Shown here one piece after another: positions 37,844-47,215 of a stretch of DNA of 64,000 nt. Made by a program: the position numbers and the translations under genes. The DNA is from Gammaproteobacteria bacterium (GTDB lineage: Bacteria; Pseudomonadota; Gammaproteobacteria; Pseudomonadales; Pseudohongiellaceae): assembly GCA_021773355.1 (NCBI GenBank), contig JAJFKE010000049.1:186001-250000 (forward strand), given 5' to 3'. The notes beneath the pieces were generated by a model, which was given only the letters and a program-made list of their open reading frames with translations, was not told the DNA's origin and ran no database searches. The stretch's first letter is position 1. Every line of letters begins with the position of its first letter.

Positions 37844-38845
37844 CTACTGAAAATCATTCAGACCTACAAATGTACCACCATTTCGCTGCGTCATCTCTCG
37901 CATTAACGTGGAATAGCGATAAACACTCTGTCGAAAATCTGACCGGGCACCAAATATCACTGGAAAGCCGATGCCATGGATGCGTACTAGCCTGTCCCCA
38001 TTTTCGTCTGCAACATTTATTCGGTCAATTGTTCGCAATACATCTTGAATAGACCCGCCAGGCTGAAAATCATCACCGAGAACATAGATACTAATTTTCT
38101 TATCTGGAGAATAGAAGGTATTAATGGCCCGTGTCACTCCTTCTACAGGGCTACTATTACTGTAAGGGTTCCAGGTTCGCAGGGTTGAAATGATTTGATT
38201 GCGCCTGCCCGGTGTATCTGGAATCCATTCTCCGCGGTAGGAATCAAACATATAGTCACCCATGTCGTTCATGATCTGGATGCCCTTCACTTCTGGATAA
38301 ACATTAAGTGTGTCATCGATAGTCTTAAGCATCTTATTCCAAGCGTTGCCGTACATGCTGCCCGAAGTATCGATCACAAAAATAATATATTCGCTGTCTA
38401 CGGGAATACCACCAATGGCGTTGTTCTCAGGTGCAACGCTGTTTGCAAGAAGCCGTTGCATCTCCTCGGTCATGCTTTGCTGAGCTATAGCAAGACGACC
38501 CACTTCATCGGTAGTCTCGCTGGAAAGCTGGTTGGATGTCTGATAACGGCCCTGCACGTCATCGAGGTCGCGCTGCAAACGAGCTATGCGATCTTTCATC
38601 GCGGAGAGCTGTTCGTGCTTGGCATTTAGGTCGCGGTTTAGAATAGTGGTATCCCCGCGAACAGCAAAAAGTTGCTGTTGTAACTCGGTGATCGCGCCTT
38701 CCGGGGGTACATCGACAAACTCGATAGAAATGGGTTCGCCGGATTTGGTAATCATCAACAAGATAATCATGGCGCCAAAGCCGCAGGCAGCCACGTCAAG
38801 AAATGACACCGAAAAAGAATCGGCCTCTCTGCTTTTACGTCTCAT
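37844..38845 (-). CDS. membrane-anchored von Willebrand A protein with TolR/ExbD-like N-terminus (copy 2)
   Basis: 333 residues. One N-terminal membrane helix (about 14-33) with FLDVAACGFGAMII resembles the TolR/ExbD anchor, including the Asp (D17) that in TolR/ExbD takes part in proton flow. A coiled coil (about 50-135) leads to a vWA domain whose MIDAS motif DTSGS is at 159-163. Shares its N-terminal pattern with the next gene, so the two are paralogues. 10 bp downstream of it. Confidence 0.82.
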   Translation of the reverse strand: MRRKSREADSFSVSFLDVAACGFGAMIILLMITKSGEPISIEFVDVPPEGAITELQQQLFAVRGDTTILNRDLNAKHEQLSAMKDRIARLQRDLDDVQGRYQTSNQLSSETTDEVGRLAIAQQSMTEEMQRLLANSVAPENNAIGGIPVDSEYIIFVIDTSGSMYGNAWNKMLKTIDDTLNVYPEVKGIQIMNDMGDYMFDSYRGEWIPDTPGRRNQIISTLRTWNPYSNSSPVEGVTRAINTFYSPDKKISIYVLGDDFQPGGSIQDVLRTIDRINVADENGDRLVRIHGIGFPVIFGARSDFRQSVYRYSTLMREMTQRNGGTFVGLNDFQ

Positions 38846-38855
38846 AAGCTAGTCC

Positions 38856-39956
38856 TCATGGCCAGTCCTTGGAAGGCGTTATGAACGAGCCCCTTGTGTA
38901 CTGCGCCAGTTGCCAGTATGCAGCTGCCGCACTTGGGTCACCTTCCAGTGGTAGCAGAACAACATTGACCGGAATACCTTCGGGTAACTCTTCAAGTGCA
39001 TCTTCGTACAAATTCATTCTTTGTGATGGGGTCACCAAGGCCTCATTGGAATCCCTATCACTAACGGTGGGCAGGCCGTCGGTAATCAGAAAAATATTAT
39101 CCGGTCTCGGTGACATATTTGCGACAGCTCTAAATACTTGCTCTAAATTGGTGCCCTTACCCGGCACGATTTGCTTCACACTCTCTATGGCATCATTCAG
39201 CTGATCGCGGTCGGCCACTTCTTGCCAGCTATCCCTGTCGCCACTCAATACCGATTCTAATTCTTCATTAAACCGCCAAATCTGATAACGACTGGTGATA
39301 GGTAATTGCGTACTAATCCAGTCAACAGTTTTTACGACTCGTTGCCATTTTGGTGCTTGTTTCTTGCGCTCGTCAGACATATTTCGCGTGCGGATAATAT
39401 TAACCAGGGTGCTATCCAGCATACTCGCGGAGCTGTCCACTAATATTAAAATACGCTGACCACCGAGAAATAGCCCTGACAAATATTGCCGGTTTCCATC
39501 CCCGAGAAATTGACGCACGCTATTTCCATCTTGCTCGAAGGCACTGGCTTGCAAACGCAACAACTCTTCCTCCAAGGCCTTAACGTCTGCGCGTAGCTTT
39601 TCAAGGCTCTCCTCCGTTGCCACGCTGGAGTTTTCCAAGGCTGCCAACTCCTGCAAAAAAGTTTGCAACTGCGCTTGAATCCGTCGTGCCAAACCTTCAG
39701 CAGTTACTACTTCAAAACTCACATCTGAAAAGGTATTTCGCAGCGCCACTAATCCGAGCTCACCTTCCTTTATTTCTTCTTGTAGCAAGTTTATTTCCGC
39801 CGCTAGATCTGGATTTTGTTCGGTGATAGCCACGCTACTGGTGTGATCCAGGATGAGAAAAATCAATATGACTGCGCCAAACCCGCAGAACATGACATCC
39901 AGAAACGCCAGGCTTATGGGATTTAAATTTCTTCTCTTTGCTTTGGTGCTAGCCAT
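38856..39956 (-). CDS. membrane-anchored von Willebrand A protein with TolR/ExbD-like N-terminus (copy 1)
   Basis: 366 residues. N-terminal helix (about 17-37) with FLDVMFCGFGAVIL; D20 matches the TolR/ExbD Asp. A long coiled coil (about 48-140) precedes the vWA domain with MIDAS DSSAS at 174-178, then ITDGLPTVSD (third MIDAS loop). Start overlaps the end of the actin-like gene by 8 bp. Likely sits in the inner membrane with the vWA domain in the periplasm, paired with the ExbB-like protein. Confidence 0.82.
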   Translation of the reverse strand: MASTKAKRRNLNPISLAFLDVMFCGFGAVILIFLILDHTSSVAITEQNPDLAAEINLLQEEIKEGELGLVALRNTFSDVSFEVVTAEGLARRIQAQLQTFLQELAALENSSVATEESLEKLRADVKALEEELLRLQASAFEQDGNSVRQFLGDGNRQYLSGLFLGGQRILILVDSSASMLDSTLVNIIRTRNMSDERKKQAPKWQRVVKTVDWISTQLPITSRYQIWRFNEELESVLSGDRDSWQEVADRDQLNDAIESVKQIVPGKGTNLEQVFRAVANMSPRPDNIFLITDGLPTVSDRDSNEALVTPSQRMNLYEDALEELPEGIPVNVVLLPLEGDPSAAAAYWQLAQYTRGSFITPSKDWP

Positions 39957-41232
39957 TGTTTACCTGTATCAATCGAATTTCATCACTTCCTGCGGGAAAT
40001 TGAATCTGGTCCCCGAGGCTTATCTCATGCTTTCCGCTAACCCTGTTTTGATTCAATAAAAACTCTTGTTCACCACTATCCCAATAATATGTGCCGTTGT
40101 GCCTTTCCAAATTCTCAAGTTGTTCGGGTAGCTGCGCAAGCGACAGTGAAACTGCAGTGCTACCAATTAAGACATGGGTTGGACTTTGTTTTAGATTTGC
40201 CGATTGTTTCGAGTTCGCGTTTCCGCTAGCATGGCCTGACAGAGGAAGCGAACTTATCAATTGAATCTGATCTTCGCTTCGAACTATGTGATCACGATGT
40301 TGCAGAACCGCTGAGCTAATACTACCTGCAGGTAATATCTGTAGGTCCCGGTACTTACTCAGAGAGGTGGTAAAGCCAGGCAATTCCTGAAATTCACTGC
40401 TCAATATTATTTTCGACTCCACGCCCGAAGCTAACTCGGCGATTTGTTGCCCTATGCTTTTGTAGTGCCTGCCAAGATTCTTGATCAAGCTTTCCCGTGG
40501 CATCTTGGCGGTATGTACCGAGGTGTTGACCTTCAATTCCAATGTTAGACTATTCTGATCCTTATCTTCCTGACGCAGCCAATGAGGCAAAGCGTTAAAC
40601 AATTGCTGTTCAGATTCTGCATCGTGCTGTGGGTTGAAGCGACACTGCTGAATAAACAAACCCGTTGCCAATTGCATCATCGAATCCATGAAATTCTGAC
40701 TTCCTACGCCGGGAACCTGAATTACTGATTCTCTAACCAGTTCATCATTGACACTAGCTAACTTAGTCAACACCACCTGATGCAGTTGCATTTCTACATA
40801 GATTAACGGCGCTGACTGCGCCATGGGTATTGCGGCAGCTAACGCCGAATCAACAACACCAACAGGCTGAAAAGGGCTCTGTTTCGCAAGACCTAATAAG
40901 ATAGCCAACTGTTGCCGGGTAAAGTTTCCTGGCACGGCGAAAATAACATCACCATCGATCTGCCCAATCTCGGCCAGATGAAGTAAGTGCGCATACGCAA
41001 TATCCGCCAGATGGCGAATGCCATTTGCATGAGAAAGAGGGTCGAGGCTAAGCTCGTGCCAATATTTATTGTAGCTGTTGGTAGGATGAATTCGAGCTTG
41101 TTGCTTGGCAATATCTCCCAGTTGCAGTTGCTTACCCACAGCCAGAGCAAAACCCGGACTTTCAACCAAGATTCCGGATTCGTCGCCAACACGAAGGGCG
41201 TTATCGTTTAGTTCGATAACCTTTAGACTCAT
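39949..41232 (-). CDS. actin/Hsp70-fold (ASKHA-like) protein with FHA-like tail
   Basis: 427 residues. The layout (DVIFAVPGNFTRQQLAILLGLAK near 95-117, PVGVVDSALAAAIP, ESVIQVPGVGSQNF) is that of Hsp70/actin-like proteins. The phosphate-binding motifs are degenerate (VIELNDNALRV instead of IDxGT; VEMQLHQ instead of DxGG), so nucleotide hydrolysis is doubtful. The last ~75 residues (ending ISLGDQIQFPAGSDEIRLI) resemble the end of a forkhead-associated domain. No signal peptide, so cytoplasmic. Starts in a 4-bp ATGA overlap with the ExbB-like gene. Confidence 0.6.
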   Translation of the reverse strand: MSLKVIELNDNALRVGDESGILVESPGFALAVGKQLQLGDIAKQQARIHPTNSYNKYWHELSLDPLSHANGIRHLADIAYAHLLHLAEIGQIDGDVIFAVPGNFTRQQLAILLGLAKQSPFQPVGVVDSALAAAIPMAQSAPLIYVEMQLHQVVLTKLASVNDELVRESVIQVPGVGSQNFMDSMMQLATGLFIQQCRFNPQHDAESEQQLFNALPHWLRQEDKDQNSLTLELKVNTSVHTAKMPRESLIKNLGRHYKSIGQQIAELASGVESKIILSSEFQELPGFTTSLSKYRDLQILPAGSISSAVLQHRDHIVRSEDQIQLISSLPLSGHASGNANSKQSANLKQSPTHVLIGSTAVSLSLAQLPEQLENLERHNGTYYWDSGEQEFLLNQNRVSGKHEISLGDQIQFPAGSDEIRLIQVNNG

Positions 41233-42044
41233 GTCTGTGTATCCCTCTCTGGTACTTGCAGGTGTCTAAGCATTCTTTCATCACAGTAATTTTGACAATC
41301 GAGAACCAGGCGATCTTGAATTAATTGCAATTGGTGAAGTACAAACATAAGTAGAATACTTACGACTAGCGCCACGAAGGTTGAATTAAACGCTACACCC
41401 AGACTTACTGTTACGCCGACTATATCACCACTCACTGCCTGATAGGCCTGACCCAAGGCGGTACCAATTCCTCGCACAGTGCCAAGAAATCCGATTGAAG
41501 GAATAGCCCAGGCAATGTAGCGAACGATTGTCAGCTCGGTCTCCATGCGATCGGCTTCGTTATCGCAAGTACCTTTTATGGTGGTGGCAACGTCTTGAAT
41601 ATTTCTTGTGGTTTGAAATCGGTGTAAGCCGCTAAGCAGGGCTCGGGGTAGCAAATACTGACGCTCCGTTTCAGGCAAGGCCTGAACCGGCCTGGCATAG
41701 TTTCTTGCGTCTTCCGGCAATATGCTCATCCCATCTGAAATCTGTATCAGCGTTCTGTCTAGCAGTGCTCGCTCTTTGAGTGTCTGCTGCGTCTTCATGC
41801 CTATGATAGAAAGCGCCCACAGTAACAGGATGATACAAGTCTCTTGCTCAAAATCTTTTAGGATTATGTAGACTGAACGTTCTGGTACGAAATTAGTGTC
41901 TGTCTGCTGTAGAACATTTTGCTGCTCTTGAATCAGCTCCGCATTCGGTCGTATCACTGCTACATAAGCCGCATGAACCACTATAACTGCAATAATCAGT
42001 GCACCAATTTGATACAGTGCTTCCGATAACAACCTTTGCTTCAT
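41229..42044 (-). CDS. MotA/TolQ/ExbB-family proton channel protein
   Basis: 271 residues. Hydrophobic segments near 10-30, 70-85, 178-200 and 215-240; the TolQ/ExbB core is IAWAIPSIGFLGTVRGIGTALG followed by VGVTVSLGVAFNSTFVALVVSILLM, with the conserved Thr/Gly helix face. It should energise a partner through the proton motive force; the partners here are likely the two TolR-like vWA proteins. It is 31 bp behind the small acidic protein gene and coupled to the actin-like gene. Confidence 0.9.
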   Translation of the reverse strand: MKQRLLSEALYQIGALIIAVIVVHAAYVAVIRPNAELIQEQQNVLQQTDTNFVPERSVYIILKDFEQETCIILLLWALSIIGMKTQQTLKERALLDRTLIQISDGMSILPEDARNYARPVQALPETERQYLLPRALLSGLHRFQTTRNIQDVATTIKGTCDNEADRMETELTIVRYIAWAIPSIGFLGTVRGIGTALGQAYQAVSGDIVGVTVSLGVAFNSTFVALVVSILLMFVLHQLQLIQDRLVLDCQNYCDERMLRHLQVPERDTQT

Positions 42045-42075
42045 ACAAAATCCTTAACTAAACTAATCATCAAAT

Positions 42076-42360
42076 CTAGATATCGACAGGAAAAGAAACA
42101 CCCAAGTCCTGCGATATCTCTTCGGTTGGTATAAACCTGCTTGAGCTTTCTGCGTCGGCTTCATTGGTTTCTGACACCTCGGCGGCGATCAAATCACTGC
42201 CATCATCTACAATTTCTTGTTCTGACTCACTCTCTACATCTCCCTGAAGTGGAGCTGTATCTGAATTCTGTTGTTCTGTTTCCTGCACCGGTGGATCGTT
42301 CTCTGCAGCAAAGGCAAACTGGCAGAGACAAAATATGCTCAACAATAATAATTTACGCAT
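42076..42360 (-). CDS. small acidic secreted protein
   Basis: 94 residues: signal peptide (1-18, ending AFA-AE), then a very acidic, low-complexity stretch of Glu, Ser, Asp and Gln, ending FIPTEEISQDLGVSFPVDI. The ending is the only ordered-looking part and may be a docking peptide. No family recognised. 4 bp after the PEGA-FGE gene and 31 bp before the ExbB-like gene, so part of the cluster. Confidence 0.7.
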   Translation of the reverse strand: MRKLLLLSIFCLCQFAFAAENDPPVQETEQQNSDTAPLQGDVESESEQEIVDDGSDLIAAEVSETNEADAESSSRFIPTEEISQDLGVSFPVDI

Positions 42361-42364
42361 CGTC

Positions 42365-44443
42365 TTATTCCTCCAAATAGCGAGCTACTCGAAAACCAAC
42401 GTCGTCCCTGACTTCCTCGCCGAAGTCACGAAATGAAAGCCGCAGTTCCGTAACCGAACCATGGGCCCAGCTGGATCCTCTAATGGTATGAAACTGGCCT
42501 TCTGTTGGGCCTAGTGGATCCACCTCCACGCCACCGATGGCTCCTACTGCTCCGTAAAAATCATGCACCCATTCGGAAACATTTCCTGCCATGTCGTACA
42601 ACTCGTATTGATTCGGACTAAAGGAAGCAACTGGTGCGGTCGCGAGATAACCATCGTTATAGTTAAACAATATGTCGCCCAGGTAAGATTGGCTGCTTAT
42701 ATCGGCGAAATTTCCCGAGTTCTCTGCAGGAGGAAGTTCGTTTCCCCAAGAATATTTTAACTGATTGCCACTTCCATCGGTTCTCGCTGCCCAGGCCCAT
42801 TCTGCTTCAGAGGGTAATCGATAGCCGTTAGAGTCTGGATTGAATCCAACAACATCTTCTCCTGCGACTTCGTAAAAATGTGGAAGCGATTCCTGATCGC
42901 TCAGCCAATTACAAAACAGAGCCGCCTGAGTCCAGGTTACTCGCACGACCGGCTGTGCTTCGTTGTCTAAGGTCAGTCCTTCAAGAGTGCCCGAACTATG
43001 ATCTTTATTGAACATTCGAAACTCAGCATTGCTTACTTCTTTCAAGCCTAGATAGAAGGGGCGCTCTAATTTGATATCGCGCAAATTTTCATTCGGCCTT
43101 CTGCCAGCTTCACGTCTAGAGGCCCCCATGGTGAATGCACCAGGATAGAACAGTTTCAATGTTTGGCCCGCTGCTGAGCTGATTAAGGGTTTGATTTGTT
43201 CCAGTCTTGCCTGCTCTAAGGACTTAAGGGAAACGCTTATAAGCTGTTCCAAACCTGGGCGAGAGGTGAACTCGGAGGAATAGGGAATGAACCCGGCTTT
43301 GCGTATTTCAATTTGCTGGCTGGCCGCCATCAGCTCTATAGTCTGATTGGCTAAACCTTTAAACTCTCCGTCAACGTACAGTTCAGCATCTTCAGGTTGG
43401 GCCATCACTCTTACCGTGGTCAGAATAGGATCGAGTTCAATGGTAATGTCTCGTTCTTCGTTTGCCTGTGTACGAATGGATAGAGTATTGGAACTGTAAC
43501 CGTTCTTAAAAAATGTCAGCTGGTGACTTTGTTCAGGAGACAGTGCCACTTCCAGAGGGGTTAGGCCTTTGAATTCTCCACCGATAGTTACGCTGGCCGC
43601 AGTAGGATTGGACTGAATAAACAACAGTCCATCGGCAGGTTCCAGCTCAACTAGTGGCACGGAAAAATCTTGTCCGGCAAGAACGTCAAATTCTTCCTGC
43701 CAGGCTTTATGCCCCGCCAGTTTTAATACCAGGTCGCGTTGGCCTTGCAGAATTTCTGCATTAATCGGTGTGCTACCAATTACCTCTCCGTCCACCAAAA
43801 CATCGGCTCCACTAGGCGAAGTATTCAAACTAACCGTCGCCCAAGCAGGCTCAAGAGCCGCCTCGTAACTTTGTGGCACCGATCTACCCTCGATGATTAT
43901 CGCCTCACCGAAATCGAGATAGCGGTCCTTTGACATAGAGAGCTGATGCTCACCGGGTTCCACTGCAACATTCAGCAGAGGCGTAAGACCAATATCCACA
44001 CCATCTATTCGAATACGAGCATCCGTCAAGTTGCCACTGGAAAAACTTACAATCCCCGGCAACTTGCGCATAGTAAACGGGTGGGTTTGTGATTGCTCTT
44101 CATTGACTAGAAGACGTGTCACCGTTTCGTGGTAGCCTTCATTAAGCAGCGTCACCTGATAAGAGCCGGTGCGCATTAAATAACGCTGACCCAGTTTAAT
44201 ACTGGTTCCGCCTTCGATACTAATTTCGGCGGTGATAGGATCTACTTCGACAAATACAGATCGCGCTGTAAGCACAAACCATGCAGCCATTACTGACACT
44301 AATAAAAAACTAGCAACAAAAACATGCAGCCATTTAAATTTGTAGGAAAATGCCCGGCTTTCTTCGATATTCGGAGTAAAGTCTATAGGAACAATAGGGT
44401 CAGTTACCCCATTTAAATCCTTTATGTCATCTCCATCGCTCAT
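42365..44443 (-). CDS. membrane PEGA-repeat protein with formylglycine-enzyme-like C-terminal domain
   Basis: 692 residues. A cytoplasmic N-terminus, one membrane helix (about 36-58), then several PEGA repeats (about 65-410, for example ISLNTSPSGADVLVDGEVIGSTPI-like units) and a C-terminal FGE-sulfatase domain (about 435-692: MGASRREAGRRPNE, YRLPSEAEWAWAAR, YDMAGNVSEWVHDFY, GFRVAR). The Cys pair needed for copper-dependent formylglycine formation is absent near the end, so it is probably a binding rather than catalytic fold. Periplasmic side predicted. 3 bp behind the membrane TPR gene. Confidence 0.88.
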   Translation of the reverse strand: MSDGDDIKDLNGVTDPIVPIDFTPNIEESRAFSYKFKWLHVFVASFLLVSVMAAWFVLTARSVFVEVDPITAEISIEGGTSIKLGQRYLMRTGSYQVTLLNEGYHETVTRLLVNEEQSQTHPFTMRKLPGIVSFSSGNLTDARIRIDGVDIGLTPLLNVAVEPGEHQLSMSKDRYLDFGEAIIIEGRSVPQSYEAALEPAWATVSLNTSPSGADVLVDGEVIGSTPINAEILQGQRDLVLKLAGHKAWQEEFDVLAGQDFSVPLVELEPADGLLFIQSNPTAASVTIGGEFKGLTPLEVALSPEQSHQLTFFKNGYSSNTLSIRTQANEERDITIELDPILTTVRVMAQPEDAELYVDGEFKGLANQTIELMAASQQIEIRKAGFIPYSSEFTSRPGLEQLISVSLKSLEQARLEQIKPLISSAAGQTLKLFYPGAFTMGASRREAGRRPNENLRDIKLERPFYLGLKEVSNAEFRMFNKDHSSGTLEGLTLDNEAQPVVRVTWTQAALFCNWLSDQESLPHFYEVAGEDVVGFNPDSNGYRLPSEAEWAWAARTDGSGNQLKYSWGNELPPAENSGNFADISSQSYLGDILFNYNDGYLATAPVASFSPNQYELYDMAGNVSEWVHDFYGAVGAIGGVEVDPLGPTEGQFHTIRGSSWAHGSVTELRLSFRDFGEEVRDDVGFRVARYLEE

Positions 44444-44446
44444 CTA

Positions 44447-45982
44447 TCAACGCCTGCTTGCCGAAACAATGCGCTCATCACATTGAACGATTACTGACTC
44501 CGGCGTCAATCCAAAACCTACAGTGAACTCCTCGCGAACTTCTCGATAACCACTACGTTTTCCCACAGCCACATAGCGACCCGGTTTCAGCGACAGAGAT
44601 GTTTGTTCGAACATGCCTAAATTTTCAATCCTAAGCAGAGTAACATCGGTTAGGTTATCGGAACGAAATTGAATATCGATGGGTACCTGGGAATTTTCCA
44701 GAAACAGCTCCAACTTATCCAGCTGAGCTAGTAGTCTGGGTCCTGGTGGTTCGATGGCTCGGCCTGTGTAATACACGTCCAGGGTCTGTTCGAAAACCGC
44801 ATCTTCAGAAAAGCGCTCTGGATTCGCATTCGCTTGCTCTAAAAGTCTGTCCAGTCTTGCCCTTTTGTCAGCATAATCTCTACCATTAATGGCAAAAAGA
44901 AGATTGCTATCGACTGCTAAGACATTATCGTAATGATCGACTGCCTCCTGCCATGCCTCGTTTTGCTCAGCTGCGGTGATCAGCTCACGAAGTCGATTTA
45001 TTTTCGCATTGGCAATTTCGTTCTCGGTCTGCACGATCGCAGCCTGTGCCTGCTCTTGTTTTATGCCCAAGCGAAGTGCACGCTGAAATGCTGCGATTGC
45101 TTGTTCAGGCTCGCCATTCTGAAGTAGCGCATATCCGCTTGACATGATCTGGGCAAACTCATTGTCGGTTATGAGTTGCGAGACCTCAGCAACTTTTTCA
45201 GCTGCCTCCTCGTTGTAACTATCCAAACTCAAGACTTGATTATAATTGGCGAGCGCTTTCTGTAACTCGGCGTCTTCCAGGGATTCTTCTGCGCTTTTAA
45301 GCAGAGCGCTTACTTCATCCAAAGTCTGTGCACGCTGCACACCAATTTGGGCAGCCTGGTTTTCAGGTTCAAGTAACAAGGCCAAAGAAAACTTATCGAG
45401 TGCTTCGTTGGAATCAAGCGTTGCAAGGGCTTGCTCTGCTTCTATAATAGTCTGCGCGAAAACCGTTGCGGTAGAATTTAACAGGTCGCGCAGCCCGTCT
45501 CTGCCAGCTTCATACGACTCGCGAGCCAAGATAAAGTCCTGGCTGCGATAATATTCATCGCCAATGCTGGCTTGCTGTAAGGCAGAGTCGTACCGTTCCT
45601 GCCCCCATCGCGATACTTCCAGCATATCCAGCTCTCCTTGAATAGCAAGCAGCTCAGCTAGAACGTCCTGCGCGTCTTTCCGTTGCAAGGAACGTTGCGC
45701 TTCTTCAAAGGGAGATATTGCAGATACAGACTCCTGTGCTGTACTAGCCACAGAAACCTCGGCCAGATCAATTCTTCGCTCCAGCGGCAATTCATATTCA
45801 GACACTATAGAAGGGAGCACAAAAATAACCAACAGTGCCAAAAGCAACAGCCCGCCTAATCCCACCCACACCCACAGGGAAGGTTTCTCGGCTTTTAGAG
45901 CAGCGGCCTGATTAAGGAATACTGAGTTTTCATTGTGATCAAAATCAACGGCGTCAATCTTGTCGACATCATTTTCTGACAT
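44447..45982 (-). CDS. membrane-anchored TPR protein with PEGA-like tail
   Basis: 511 residues. Helix at about 36-58 (WVWVGLGGLLLLALLVIFVL), then TPR-like repeats (about 120-400), for example ALDKFSLALLLEPENQAAQI, ALANYNQVLSLDSYNEEAAE and AIAAFQRALRLGIKQEQAQA. The end (SLKPGRYVAVGKRSGYREVREEF) reads like a PEGA unit, matching the neighbour. Probably a periplasmic scaffold. 3 bp before the PEGA-FGE gene. Confidence 0.82.
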   Translation of the reverse strand: MSENDVDKIDAVDFDHNENSVFLNQAAALKAEKPSLWVWVGLGGLLLLALLVIFVLPSIVSEYELPLERRIDLAEVSVASTAQESVSAISPFEEAQRSLQRKDAQDVLAELLAIQGELDMLEVSRWGQERYDSALQQASIGDEYYRSQDFILARESYEAGRDGLRDLLNSTATVFAQTIIEAEQALATLDSNEALDKFSLALLLEPENQAAQIGVQRAQTLDEVSALLKSAEESLEDAELQKALANYNQVLSLDSYNEEAAEKVAEVSQLITDNEFAQIMSSGYALLQNGEPEQAIAAFQRALRLGIKQEQAQAAIVQTENEIANAKINRLRELITAAEQNEAWQEAVDHYDNVLAVDSNLLFAINGRDYADKRARLDRLLEQANANPERFSEDAVFEQTLDVYYTGRAIEPPGPRLLAQLDKLELFLENSQVPIDIQFRSDNLTDVTLLRIENLGMFEQTSLSLKPGRYVAVGKRSGYREVREEFTVGFGLTPESVIVQCDERIVSASRR

Positions 45983-46027
45983 AGCGCATTCTGTGCGTGG
46001 GGAAACCCACTATGATGGATGAATCGA

Positions 46028-47215
46028 TTAAATATCACCTACTTCCGCAGCATAAATATCCGCCAGAATATCCTTCCACTGGGCATACTGTTCTTCTACG
46101 GAGCCGGTTAGCGTGATGGTGCGATCGTCCAGACTAAATACGCGTGGTGCAACTTCGCTTTCTAATGACTCACCCAATTCTTCTAAAGCTTCCATGTGAA
46201 TCTTTGCTTCAGCTTGTTTGTCAAAGCCACTCTTTATAAGATAAGCACCAGCTCCTACACCAACCGCGCCGCCGGTTTGTGTAGCGTAATTGCCACCACT
46301 GGTCGCCGCGGCCAGGCCGCCTAATACTACCGCTGTCCCTGCAATGAATCGACGCCTGGCGGAATCTTTTAGCTCTCTTAAGGTAATTGTTTCTGAATAG
46401 CTCTGCTCACGCCAGGAATCATAGGGTAAACGCATTTGTCGAACATAGGTGGCGTAATAGTCTTGAACTGTATCGATAAACATGAAATCCCGTTCTCTGA
46501 TTGATCGCACTCTCTCTAAAACCGGATCGCTATCAGCAGGCAGAGAAACGATTGCAAAATTGCCGCGTCGGTCAGTGGTCAAATAGGAATCGAAAACCTC
46601 AGGTGAAAATCTGCGCGCAAAAAGCAGCTCAGATATGGTTCGAATTTCTACAATTTGTTGATCGGAAAGATTTCGTTTTCTATATTCCAACAGGTCATTG
46701 GAGATCTTATTGTAGATCACCTGAAATGGGTCGGCCTGTTGCCGCTGTGCCGGGTCGTAGCTGAACTGACTAATTACCTCATCGTATAACTTGGTATACC
46801 ACTCGCGCCCAGAGGAATCTGACACCGTAATTCGTAATTGCATGGCTTCGCCATCCGACTGCAAAATGGTGCCATTGATATAGACGTCCATGGGGCTTTC
46901 ATTATTGGGCATTAATCGCACAATTCCCCAGTTAGCGGAACGCTGCAATGTTTCTGCTAGCAAATACGGTGCATAACGTGACTCCGCCACACGAATTTCA
47001 TGATTAGTGGTTTCTTCATCGCTTTTTTTAATCTCGTCTATACCGGGATCAAATACAGAAACTCCCACATCCAACAGTAAATCCTCTGGAACATTCTGAC
47101 TGTCCTGGACGATTGGAGTGTAACTGGTGGTTTTGACAGTATGGGTGTTGCAGGCACTTACGAAAATTGCCAGTAACAGCAAACCCATTGTGTTCTTCAA
47201 TACTTGTGCTCTCAT
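46028..47215 (-). CDS. lipoprotein of unknown function
   Basis: 395 residues; lipobox FVSAC (Cys22). The mature part has two regions: about 40-300 (VSVFDPGIDEI, ANWGIVRLMP, DVYINGTILQSDGEAM, resembling transport-type or penicillin-binding-activator-like lipoproteins) and a glycine-rich hydrophobic hairpin (about 290-330: AGTAVVLGGLAAATSGGNYATQTGGAVGVGAGAY) that may insert in a membrane. No family named. Starts in a 4-bp ATGA overlap with the poly-Ser gene. Confidence 0.72.
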   Translation of the reverse strand: MRAQVLKNTMGLLLLAIFVSACNTHTVKTTSYTPIVQDSQNVPEDLLLDVGVSVFDPGIDEIKKSDEETTNHEIRVAESRYAPYLLAETLQRSANWGIVRLMPNNESPMDVYINGTILQSDGEAMQLRITVSDSSGREWYTKLYDEVISQFSYDPAQRQQADPFQVIYNKISNDLLEYRKRNLSDQQIVEIRTISELLFARRFSPEVFDSYLTTDRRGNFAIVSLPADSDPVLERVRSIRERDFMFIDTVQDYYATYVRQMRLPYDSWREQSYSETITLRELKDSARRRFIAGTAVVLGGLAAATSGGNYATQTGGAVGVGAGAYLIKSGFDKQAEAKIHMEALEELGESLESEVAPRVFSLDDRTITLTGSVEEQYAQWKDILADIYAAEVGDI

